Source: an uncultured Lachnospiraceae bacterium
Lineage (GTDB): Bacteria > Bacillota > Clostridia > Lachnospirales > Lachnospiraceae
Reading direction: 5' to 3'
Assembly (NCBI GenBank): GCA_945834545.1
Contig: CAMAHO010000080.1
Span: 1-9,295 of the forward strand
DNA: 9,295 bases
Shown here: positions 1 through 6,197 of the stretch, piece by piece
Position numbering within the stretch: the first letter of the stretch is position 1
How the letters are laid out: every line of letters begins with the position of its first letter
The notes under the pieces: model-generated
The model's input: only the letters and a program-made list of their open reading frames with translations
What the model was told of the DNA's origin: nothing
The model's database searches: none
Made by a program: the position numbers and the translations under genes

Positions 1-62
1 AGCACTTTTCATACAAACCACAAACACTTTCAAGCACTTTTCATACAAACCACAAGCACTTT
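1..62. repeat. Two-copy 32-bp tandem repeat at the window edge
   Basis: Positions 1-30 and 33-62 are identical at 29 of 30 positions; the single difference is A at 24 against G at 56. Each copy begins AGCACTTTTCATACAAACC and ends CACTTT, and the period is 32 bp. A further partial AGCACTTTT starts at 55. The repeat lies just downstream of the stop codon of the xylosidase gene. Because copy 1 begins at base 1, the array may continue outside the window. There are no unique spacers between copies, so this is a minisatellite-like tandem repeat rather than a CRISPR array. Its function is unknown. Confidence 0.85.
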
Positions 63-70
63 TAGCGCTT
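54..70 (-). terminator. Weak hairpin directly after the xylosidase stop codon
   Basis: Read on the minus strand, AAGCGC (65-70) can pair with GTGCTT (54-59) across a TAAAA loop, with one G-U pair. The stem starts right at the TAA stop. No U-tract follows, so it is at best a weak or partial terminator, and it overlaps the tandem repeat. Confidence 0.25.
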
Positions 71-3000
71 TAGTTCTCATACACAAACTGGCTAAATACA
101 GCAAAGCCACCTGTTTCCTTAGTAGCATAGCTGCACAGGCCGAAGCGTACACCTGTAAAGTGGTCCAGACGGAAGGCCATCTTGTTGTCAGGGCCGAGCT
201 GTTTCCACTTGCCATTGTCTTCATAATAGAAGCTTGCCAAATCCTTCATCTGAGTGAAATCTGCTTCAACGCGCAGTCGAAGCTTGGAGGAAGGTGCCAG
301 CACAAGAGCCTGAAGCTTGTCAGCTTTCTTAGGTTCTATGCTTGCTTTATCACAAGCATTGGGCCCTGCATTATTATCTGCAGTACTATCCTTTGCAGCT
401 TTCTCTATCTCTTCATCCCGCGTTGCCATCACAACGTACAGCTGTCCGTCCTTTCTGGTAAGGCCAATGACGCCATAGCAACTGCCGAAGACACAAAGGC
501 CTGCAATATCGCCCTCCTTCAAGGCTGTGCCGTCCAAGGTGATTTCACCGGCGCAGCCGGGATAGGTCATTCGCATGGTAAGTGTGTTGCGAGCTTGGGT
601 CAGGCAGTCACAAAGCTTATTGTTCAAAATGGTGTAGGTGCCTGCTTCATGATCCCAGGACATAGAGGTAAGGTCCGGCTCATGGTTGTACTGCCACCAG
701 GGACGAAGGGACTTAAAGTCATCACTTCCTACCAATGGGCTGTATTCATAGTCGGGCTTGTTGTCCTCTACATAGAAGAACTCCGGAACCCTGCCCTGAT
801 CTCCAAAAACGGGGAAGTCTGCTAATGCAGAACCGGTTGGAACATCCTTAAACTCCACCGGCACCAGTACCGGAATTCGGCCTACAGCACCGCTGTCCTG
901 GAACAAGATTCCAAACCACTTCCCGGAGGGCGTGTCCACAATACCGCCCTGAGCAACGCCGGCGCCCATATAGCCGCGGTCGTCTACCAGCACATCGCCA
1001 CCCCTGAATTCGCCGTCAATGCTGTCTGCCACAAAGCAGGCTTCCGCACGCATCCAGCGATCTCGCAGAGAATGTATGAAGAATAAATAGTATTTTCCGT
1101 TAATTTTGTAGAAATGACTTCCCTCGTAGCCCAGCATAGGGTTGCCCTGGTCGCTGACTGCCAGTCGATGAAGTCCACCCTCCTTGGGGCCTGTCAGGTC
1201 CTCGTTAAGCTCTGTAATGTAAATATCCTTGTTGCCGTAGGCAATATACACCCTGTCGTCGTCATCAAACAACAAGGAGCAGTCGTGGTAGAAGCCATCT
1301 ATGGTGTGTTTCTCCCAAGGACCCTGAATGTCTTCAGAGGTATATAAATAGGTCTTGTGGGTGTCATTTGCCACAAACGCAATGTAGAACTTGCCTTTGT
1401 GATAGCGGATGCTTGCTGCCCACATACCCTTTCCATAAATCTGCTCTGCTCCCTCCAGACGCTGGGCGGGAGTGGAGTCCAGGGTGTCATATACATAGCT
1501 TGCATGTTCCCAATGAAGCAAATCGTAGGAGCGCAAAATCTCGCATCCGGGCATAAAATGCATGGTGGTGCTGACCATATAATAGGTGTCACCCACGCGG
1601 ATCACATCCGGGTCGGGATAATCCATACGAGTCAAAGGATTGATGGTTTTCTCCTGCACGACATAATCGTAATGGTAGCCTCGATCGGGTTTCAGGGGAG
1701 CCGGCTTAACCTGGAAATAAACCACAGCATTCTCTTTTAAGGGCAGTGTGAAGCTTACCGAAGCGGTGCAATCCTCATAGCTACCGGCAGTGCTTGCTTC
1801 CGGGGCGTCCGTTACATTGCCTTCCGCACTCCTGTCTATCGCATCACTTCCTGCCGTCTTCTTACCTTCTTCCGTTTCCACCTCACAACCATACCTGCAA
1901 TTTACTACAGTGGAAGTAATCTGTGGTCTGGCCTGTGCCTTGAGAAGGGCTAATTGCTCCTTGGACAAGCTGGAGGGTTCACCCAAATCGTGCCACAATT
2001 TCAAGGGATTGCAGGTGTCCTCATCCACCCGCTCCTCGATAACGACATATCTGTCACATTTCACTTGGGATTTCGATGAGCTGGCGCCTCCAGCCACCGA
2101 TGTGCTGTTGCTCCCAGCCACCGATGAGTCGTTGCCAACAGACACTTTGGCGTCACCTTGCAGCGCTCCGATCTGCATCACGGAATCCCCTACCGGCAGC
2201 TCAATGGACAGTTCCTTATGTTTTCCAAATCTCTCGTAGGTCATATTCCAGGCTACACCCTTGTACTCGCCGTTAGGCAGCTTTACAATGACACAATTGT
2301 CATCTTTATGTACGCACTCCCCACCCAGGAGCCTCTTATAAAAGGCAAAGGTCCAGAAGGTAGGCTTGGGAATTCCTCCATTTGCCACTAGGCCAAAGCC
2401 ACCGTGGAAGGGTGTGTGAGGCACACCGCCCTCCTCAAAAATATCCCCGAAGGTCCAATAGGAATAGGACTGCGCCACATCTCCCAGGATGGATAACTGG
2501 CGCGCCAGAAACGCTGCATTTTGGTTGGTATCGTGCAGCGGGCAGTTGGGAATATAGGAGGTGTTGAACTCCGTCACATGCATATCCAGGCCTTTGAATT
2601 CCGGATAGCTGTCAATAATCTCCCGATCCAGCTTTAGGGTGTCCATAGCATCCTTTTCATCTGCCAGCTGAGCGTAACCGTAGTGTCCCTCTCTGACGGG
2701 CAGATGGGTGTTGTAATGATGTCTTGTTATAAAATCCGGTTGCAAGCCCTTTTCCTTGCAAAAATCCAGGAAGCCGCGCATCCAGGAGCCGTCTCCGTCT
2801 GCACAGATTGCCGGTCCGCCCACCTTAAACTCAGGGCAGAAGGCCTTGATGGCGCGGAAGGTTTCCTCAAACAACCTGCAATACTCGCTACGGTCTGCCT
2901 TGTACCAGAAGCCCGGCAAATTGGGCTCATTCCAAACCTCCACAGGCCAGGCCTTCACCTGCTCCCCGTAGCGCTCCAGAAGGTGACTTAAGGTTGCCAC

Positions 3001-3462
3001 CACCAGGTTTTTCCACTCCTCATAGTCCTTGGGAGGGGTGGTGTTTCCCTTCCAATAAAAAATTGTCTGTTCTCCGCTAGCCAGCTTCTTAGGCATAAAG
3101 CCAAGCTCGATAAAGGGCACGATGCCAAGCTCCAGATAGCTATCCATGACCAGGTCAAGATAGGTAAAGTTGTACTCCACGCCACCTTCATATTCCTGGT
3201 AAATCGCCATATCGTCATGAAACAGCCCGTGTCCGCGAATGTGCTTAAAGCCTATTTCCTCCTGGGTAAGCTTTAACTGCTCCAGGTACTCTTTTCCCAA
3301 AGCCAGCCCCATACGGCCGGTTCCCACACAGTAATCCACCTGATTGTTGAACTGTGCTGTGTCCCCGGGCTTCACCCTGATGTCCAGCTGCTCCCAAGCG
3401 CCTTCCGGCTGAAAGGAAGCCTCTGCTGCTAATTTTGTTCTCTTTGTTGTCACCCTTGACAT
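70..3462 (-). CDS. Cytosolic GH39-GH43 fusion glycosidase, probable bifunctional beta-xylosidase/arabinofuranosidase
   Basis: This 1130-residue protein joins two glycoside hydrolases. The first, about residues 20-375, is a GH39 TIM barrel with acid/base Glu179 in WNEPN and probable nucleophile Glu298 in TEFNTS. A beta-sandwich follows, interrupted by a Ser/Gly/Ala-rich stretch (435-470) and an acidic stretch (527-564). The second, about 606-895, is a GH43 five-bladed propeller with base Asp617 (YPDPD), pKa-modulating Asp727 (HDCSLLFDDDD) and acid Glu780 (YEGSHFYK). Residues 905-1130 resemble the concanavalin-like C-terminal domain of GH43 xylosidases. All catalytic residues are present. No signal peptide or membrane segment is visible, and there are many Cys, so it probably works in the cytosol on imported xylo-oligosaccharides. 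I chose the ATG at 3460-3462 because AAGGAG lies 9 bases upstream; an in-frame ATG at 3478-3480 lacks such a site. The exact substrate (xylose or arabinose units) is inferred from the families. Confidence 0.9.
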   Translation of the reverse strand: MSRVTTKRTKLAAEASFQPEGAWEQLDIRVKPGDTAQFNNQVDYCVGTGRMGLALGKEYLEQLKLTQEEIGFKHIRGHGLFHDDMAIYQEYEGGVEYNFTYLDLVMDSYLELGIVPFIELGFMPKKLASGEQTIFYWKGNTTPPKDYEEWKNLVVATLSHLLERYGEQVKAWPVEVWNEPNLPGFWYKADRSEYCRLFEETFRAIKAFCPEFKVGGPAICADGDGSWMRGFLDFCKEKGLQPDFITRHHYNTHLPVREGHYGYAQLADEKDAMDTLKLDREIIDSYPEFKGLDMHVTEFNTSYIPNCPLHDTNQNAAFLARQLSILGDVAQSYSYWTFGDIFEEGGVPHTPFHGGFGLVANGGIPKPTFWTFAFYKRLLGGECVHKDDNCVIVKLPNGEYKGVAWNMTYERFGKHKELSIELPVGDSVMQIGALQGDAKVSVGNDSSVAGSNSTSVAGGASSSKSQVKCDRYVVIEERVDEDTCNPLKLWHDLGEPSSLSKEQLALLKAQARPQITSTVVNCRYGCEVETEEGKKTAGSDAIDRSAEGNVTDAPEASTAGSYEDCTASVSFTLPLKENAVVYFQVKPAPLKPDRGYHYDYVVQEKTINPLTRMDYPDPDVIRVGDTYYMVSTTMHFMPGCEILRSYDLLHWEHASYVYDTLDSTPAQRLEGAEQIYGKGMWAASIRYHKGKFYIAFVANDTHKTYLYTSEDIQGPWEKHTIDGFYHDCSLLFDDDDRVYIAYGNKDIYITELNEDLTGPKEGGLHRLAVSDQGNPMLGYEGSHFYKINGKYYLFFIHSLRDRWMRAEACFVADSIDGEFRGGDVLVDDRGYMGAGVAQGGIVDTPSGKWFGILFQDSGAVGRIPVLVPVEFKDVPTGSALADFPVFGDQGRVPEFFYVEDNKPDYEYSPLVGSDDFKSLRPWWQYNHEPDLTSMSWDHEAGTYTILNNKLCDCLTQARNTLTMRMTYPGCAGEITLDGTALKEGDIAGLCVFGSCYGVIGLTRKDGQLYVVMATRDEEIEKAAKDSTADNNAGPNACDKASIEPKKADKLQALVLAPSSKLRLRVEADFTQMKDLASFYYEDNGKWKQLGPDNKMAFRLDHFTGVRFGLCSYATKETGGFAVFSQFVYEN

Positions 3463-3496
3463 ACCTACTCTCTCCTTCATTGTGAGATACTAAATC

Positions 3497-3606
3497 CTTT
3501 TTTCTGTGTACTTCTTCTATTTCTGCGTACTTACTTTCATTTCTGTACTATTTCCGCATTCTTATCCTATTCTCTGTGCATTTATCCTATTTCTGCGTAT
3601 TTCTTG
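3497..3606. repeat. Six degenerate ~20-bp repeats between the clpX-like and xylosidase genes
   Basis: On the plus strand, units related to CTATTTCTGCGTA begin at about 3497, 3517, 3537, 3548, 3567 and 3587. CTATTTCTGCGTA occurs exactly at 3517-3529 and 3587-3599. CTATTCTCTGTGCA (3567-3580), CTATTTCCGCA (3548-3558), TCATTTCTGTA (3537-3547) and CTTTTTTCTGTGTA (3497-3510) are diverged copies. Most steps are 19-20 bp, close to two helical turns; one is 11 bp. The array fills almost the whole 150-bp gap upstream of the xylosidase start. It could be a multi-site operator or a decayed minisatellite. I see no convincing promoter or terminator hairpin within it. Confidence 0.75.
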
Positions 3607-3615
3607 TCTTAGCTG

Positions 3616-5232
3616 TTATTCTTCTTGAAGCTGTCCCGTTCCGGACACATTCGCCTGTTCTTCCATCCCTAAAGCCGGTTTGCCTGCCTGGCTATCCAAT
3701 GCCGGAAGCGGCTTCTCCGTGCGAATCTCAATCACCGGCCCGCCGGTTCCCTCGATGTATTCCTTCGTAATCGTCACCTTGCCGATATTGTCATCCTTGG
3801 GAATCTCATACATGATATCCAGCATAAACTCCTCAATGATAGAACGAAGAGCACGAGCCCCGGTGTCACGCTTCATGGCCTTTTTGGCAATGGCGTAAAG
3901 GGCGTCATCCGTAAACTCCAGCTTGACCTCGTCTAACTCCAGAAGCTTTTGATACTGCTTCAGAATGGCGTTTTTGGGCTCCTTTAAAATCTTGACCATC
4001 ATCTCCTCGCCCAATCCCTGAAGGGTGTAGATGATAGGCAGACGGCCCAAAAACTCAGGAATCATGCCAAATTTGCGCAAGTCCTCCACCGTCACCTTTG
4101 CCAGGATGTCCTTGTCCTTATCATACTTATCCTTAAGCTCTGCGCCGAACCCGATGGAGGCCGTCTTGGTCAGTCGTTCCTTGATGATATCCTCTAAATC
4201 AGGGAAGGCTCCGCCGCAGATGAACAAGATATTCTTGGTGTTTACAGTTGCCAGAGGAACCATGGCGTTTTTGCTGTTTGCCCCCACCGGCACCTCGATT
4301 TCTGCCCCCTCTAAGAGCTTTAGCATGCCCTGCTGTACGCTTTCACCGCTGACATCTCGCTGATTGGCGTTTCTCTTTTTCGCTATCTTATCTATCTCAT
4401 CGATAAAAACAATGCCCTGCTCTGCCCGCTCCACATCATTGTCTGCTGCTGCCAAAAGCTTGGAAAGCACGCTTTCGATGTCATCTCCAATGTAGCCTGC
4501 CTCGGTGAGAGAGGTGGCGTCCGCAATGGCCAACGGCACATCTAAAAGCTTTGCCAGGGTCTTTACCAGATAGGTTTTACCGCAGCCGGTGGGCCCAATC
4601 ATAAGCATGTTGGACTTTTCTATCTCAATCTCGTCCATGGTGCCTGTGGCCACTCGCTTGTAATGGTTGTAAACCGCTACGGAAATCACCTTTTTGGCGT
4701 GCTCCTGGCCTACCACATAGTCGTCCAAACTGGCCTTAATCTTGTGAGGCGCCGGAATGTTTTTGATGTCCAAAACCGGCTTGGCGTCCTCTGCCTTTTC
4801 CTTTTTCTTCTTCAGCTTCTGCTTGTTGGGAATGCCTCCCTCTCCACGAAGGTCTGCCATATTGATGAAGCTGATATTGGGAAAGCCGCCGGGGATTTTC
4901 CCCTTTCCCGTGCTGTCTGACTCGGGAATATTGCCAAAGTCGATGGGCATGCCTCCCAGCATACCGTTGTAATCAAATTGGGACACAGTGTCCATAGTCT
5001 TGTGCATACAGTCGTCACAGATACAGATATTGTTTGGCAGGTGGAACATCTTGCCTGCCTTGCTCTCGGGCCTGCGGCAAATAAAGCATACATCCTCATA
5101 CTCTGAGTTGTCGCTTTTGCCGGCGTTTTTGCGCTCGGAGGCATCCACAGACTTTTCCTCCACCTTTTCCGAGGAGACTTCGCCCGGCTGTTCCTCCTTC
5201 ATTTCATCTTCCACTTCTAAAAAATCGTTCAT
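3616..5232 (-). CDS. clpX: ClpX-type AAA+ protein unfoldase, long divergent variant
   Basis: The 538-residue protein is an ATP-driven unfoldase that should form a hexamer and feed substrates to ClpP. A zinc-binding domain (Cys49, Cys52, Cys72, Cys75) is followed by an AAA+ module with Walker A GPTGCGKT (213-220), pore loop GYIG (246-249), Walker B IVFIDEID (274-281), ClpP-docking IGF (360-362), arginine finger Arg397 in EFLGRLP and sensor-2 GAR (458-460). It is over 100 residues longer than usual ClpX (about 420): the extra lies in an acidic N-terminus, a Gly/Pro/Lys-rich linker (about 85-160) and a C-terminal tail. Where E. coli ClpX has RKH this protein has SKN (320-322). I preferred the ATG at 5230-5232, which follows GGAAAGG, over the upstream in-frame GTG at 5239-5241. 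No clpP, tig or lon is adjacent, so it may be a paralogue of the housekeeping gene; that is inference. Confidence 0.9.
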   Translation of the reverse strand: MNDFLEVEDEMKEEQPGEVSSEKVEEKSVDASERKNAGKSDNSEYEDVCFICRRPESKAGKMFHLPNNICICDDCMHKTMDTVSQFDYNGMLGGMPIDFGNIPESDSTGKGKIPGGFPNISFINMADLRGEGGIPNKQKLKKKKEKAEDAKPVLDIKNIPAPHKIKASLDDYVVGQEHAKKVISVAVYNHYKRVATGTMDEIEIEKSNMLMIGPTGCGKTYLVKTLAKLLDVPLAIADATSLTEAGYIGDDIESVLSKLLAAADNDVERAEQGIVFIDEIDKIAKKRNANQRDVSGESVQQGMLKLLEGAEIEVPVGANSKNAMVPLATVNTKNILFICGGAFPDLEDIIKERLTKTASIGFGAELKDKYDKDKDILAKVTVEDLRKFGMIPEFLGRLPIIYTLQGLGEEMMVKILKEPKNAILKQYQKLLELDEVKLEFTDDALYAIAKKAMKRDTGARALRSIIEEFMLDIMYEIPKDDNIGKVTITKEYIEGTGGPVIEIRTEKPLPALDSQAGKPALGMEEQANVSGTGQLQEE

Positions 5233-5270
5233 ATATAGCACCTTTCCTGCTCTATTTTGCGTGTTTTACA

Positions 5271-5299
5271 TTGAAATACAGTTCTATAAATTGTATCAT
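5271..5299 (+). promoter_or_regulatory. Probable sigma-A promoter of the small lipoprotein gene
   Basis: -35 TTGAAA (5271-5276) and -10 TATCAT (5294-5299) each match the sigma-A consensus at 5 of 6 bases and are separated by exactly 17 bp. The predicted start of transcription, near 5306, gives a leader of about 50 bases. The -10 overlaps by two bases the -10 of the clpX-like gene on the other strand, so the two promoters probably exclude each other. Confidence 0.7.
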
Positions 5300-5318
5300 A
5301 GAGTGGAGAAAGGCACAA
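5290..5318 (-). promoter_or_regulatory. Probable sigma-A promoter of the clpX-like gene
   Basis: On the minus strand, -10 TACAAT (5290-5295) is preceded by TATGA, giving an extended -10 (TG-N). A weak -35, TTGTGC (5313-5318), lies 17 bp upstream. A run of seven T follows upstream of it on the same strand and could act as an UP-like element. The promoter sits about 60 bp upstream of the chosen clpX start and overlaps the opposing promoter of the lipoprotein gene. Confidence 0.65.
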
Positions 5319-5340
5319 GAAAAAAACCCCATCTCTGACG
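5311..5340. repeat. Partial copy of a REP-like motif in the lipoprotein leader
   Basis: GCACAAGAAAAAAACCCC (5313-5330) runs into CATCTCTGACG (5330-5340). The larger inverted repeat at 5738-5787 contains the related GCAACAAAAAACCCC, and also CATCTCTGTCCC on its opposite strand. The shared A-tract-CCCC and CATCTCTG blocks in both spacers flanking the lipoprotein gene suggest two degenerate members of one dispersed element. The resemblance is partial and rests on short blocks. Confidence 0.4.
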
Positions 5341-5356
5341 AAAAGGAGTCTATGCT

Positions 5357-5668
5357 TTGAAACAGAAATTTCGATTCTTTTATTTGTATATGTTTTCTCT
5401 GTTCATTCTCTCCGGATGTGCATCATCTTCGGATTCGATGATGGCAGAGAAAGAGACTGCAATGGCTACTCTTTCGTCCACGGAGATATCGTCTGAGGGT
5501 TCTTTCATTTCTGTTGATAGTACCTTGGATGAAGGTATCTCTGATGTTGGCTGCCCTAATGAAGGCAGCTCCGACGACAGCCTTTCCGATATTAGCGCCC
5601 TCGGAAAAAACCTATCTGACGGAGCATCGCATCTTAGGACACTCACTGTGGCGTTTTCAGGTGAATGA
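5357..5668 (+). pseudogene. Small Ser/Asp-rich lipoprotein, probably frameshifted near its end
   Basis: I do not recognise the family. A TTG start at 5357 follows AAAAGGAG (5341-5348) by 8 bases, and a good promoter lies upstream. The 103-residue reading begins with a lipoprotein signal peptide: basic KQKFR, a hydrophobic stretch and lipobox LSGC with Cys21 as the lipidated residue. It should therefore be exported and anchored to the outer face of the membrane. The mature part is Ser-, Asp- and Glu-rich and looks flexible. The final 20 residues look arbitrary. Removing one A from the A6 run at 5605-5610 would instead continue into the other frame, giving ALGKTYLTEHR and ending WRFQVNDDKIEHVEVIY at 5702, just before the inverted repeat. 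That ending looks more protein-like. The gene is thus a recent frameshift, a sequencing error or, less likely, slippage. It diverges from the clpX-like gene and converges on the receiver gene. Confidence 0.6.
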
Positions 5669-5737
5669 CGACAAGATAGAACATGTTGAGGTGATTTACT
5701 AAAGCCTCCTCTACCACAATGTTCCCGGCATACACCA

Positions 5738-5787
5738 GGTTTTTTGTTGCATTTGGGACAGAGATGAGCAACAAAAAACCCCGTCCC
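5738..5787. repeat. Long inverted repeat between convergent genes; REP-like, possible bidirectional terminator
   Basis: GGTTTTTTGTTGC (5738-5750) and GCAACAAAAAACC (5768-5780) are perfect 13-bp inverted arms around a 17-bp loop. An alternative pairing joins GGGAC (5755-5759) with GTCCC (5783-5787), the latter touching the stop codon of the receiver gene. The structure sits between the 3' ends of two convergent genes, where a shared terminator is expected. No T-tract follows the 13-bp stem on either strand, so it is not a textbook intrinsic terminator. GGGAC...GTCCC ends around a GGGGTTTTTTG core resemble small dispersed palindromic elements seen in Firmicutes genomes; this resemblance is from memory and needs a genome search. 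Confidence 0.7.
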
Positions 5788-6146
5788 TAAAGTAGCTTTG
5801 CGACTCTCTCCAGAAAATCGTCGGGCATATAGGGTTTCTTCACATAGCCTGCGGCTCCTAGTCTGGCTGCAGACTTTACCGTTTCCTCATTGGCATCTGC
5901 GGTCAAGAACATTACCGGAATTTGGCTGAATTCTTCCTGTTCGCGGATATGCTCCAAGGTCTTTATGCCACTCATGATGGGCATCTCCACATCCAGCAGA
6001 ATCAAATCTACGCTCTCGTTCATCAAGGTGGTCAAACATTCCATGCCGGAGGTTGCTGTGATGACAGCGTAGCCCTTCTGCTCAAGCATAAATTTTGCCA
6101 TTTTCAAATTCATATTGTCGTCATCTACTACCAGAATTCTTTTCAT
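5787..6146 (-). CDS. Stand-alone CheY-like response regulator (receiver domain only)
   Basis: The 119 residues make up one complete REC domain and nothing else. The acidic pocket is Asp8-Asp9-Asp10, the phosphoacceptor is Asp52 in LILLDVEMP, the switch Thr is Thr82 in LTA and the conserved Lys is Lys104 in KKP. There is no DNA-binding, enzymatic or other output domain, so it must act by binding a partner or by passing or draining phosphate. Its ATG follows AAAAGGAG by 6 bases. It begins 51 bp after the stop of the hybrid kinase on the same strand with no hairpin between, so the two are probably co-transcribed and this protein is the likely final acceptor from the kinase's Hpt domain. That pairing is inference from context. 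Confidence 0.93.
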   Translation of the reverse strand: MKRILVVDDDNMNLKMAKFMLEQKGYAVITATSGMECLTTLMNESVDLILLDVEMPIMSGIKTLEHIREQEEFSQIPVMFLTADANEETVKSAARLGAAGYVKKPYMPDDFLERVAKLL

Positions 6147-6197
6147 ACTTTTCTCCTTTTCTGCCTATTCTTGTAACAGTTTTTTCACATAATTTGT

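Noticed and set aside
1..62. Possible CRISPR array
   Set aside because: The copies are directly adjacent with a 32-bp period and only two bases between the conserved 30-base blocks. There are no unique spacers and no cas genes.
160..825. Plus-strand 221-codon open frame
   Set aside because: It is antisense to the C-terminal part of the fusion glycosidase, whose catalytic motifs are unambiguous. It has no recognisable domain and no ribosome binding site that I can see.
4031..4363. Plus-strand 110-codon open frame
   Set aside because: It lies antisense within the AAA+ core of the clpX-like gene, and the sense frame carries the conserved motifs.
5550..5569. GC-rich hairpin GCTGCC/GGCAGC inside the lipoprotein gene
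   Set aside because: It is a 6-bp stem with an 8-base loop and no T-run, within coding sequence; it is likely chance or of minor effect.
5514..5702. Separate 62-codon plus-strand gene overlapping the lipoprotein
   Set aside because: It has no ribosome binding site of its own. Its C-terminal half is better explained as the frameshifted end of the lipoprotein gene.
6147..6197. Possible terminator or promoter between the kinase and the receiver gene
   Set aside because: The 51-bp gap shows no hairpin and no convincing -35/-10 pair, only the receiver's Shine-Dalgarno site.
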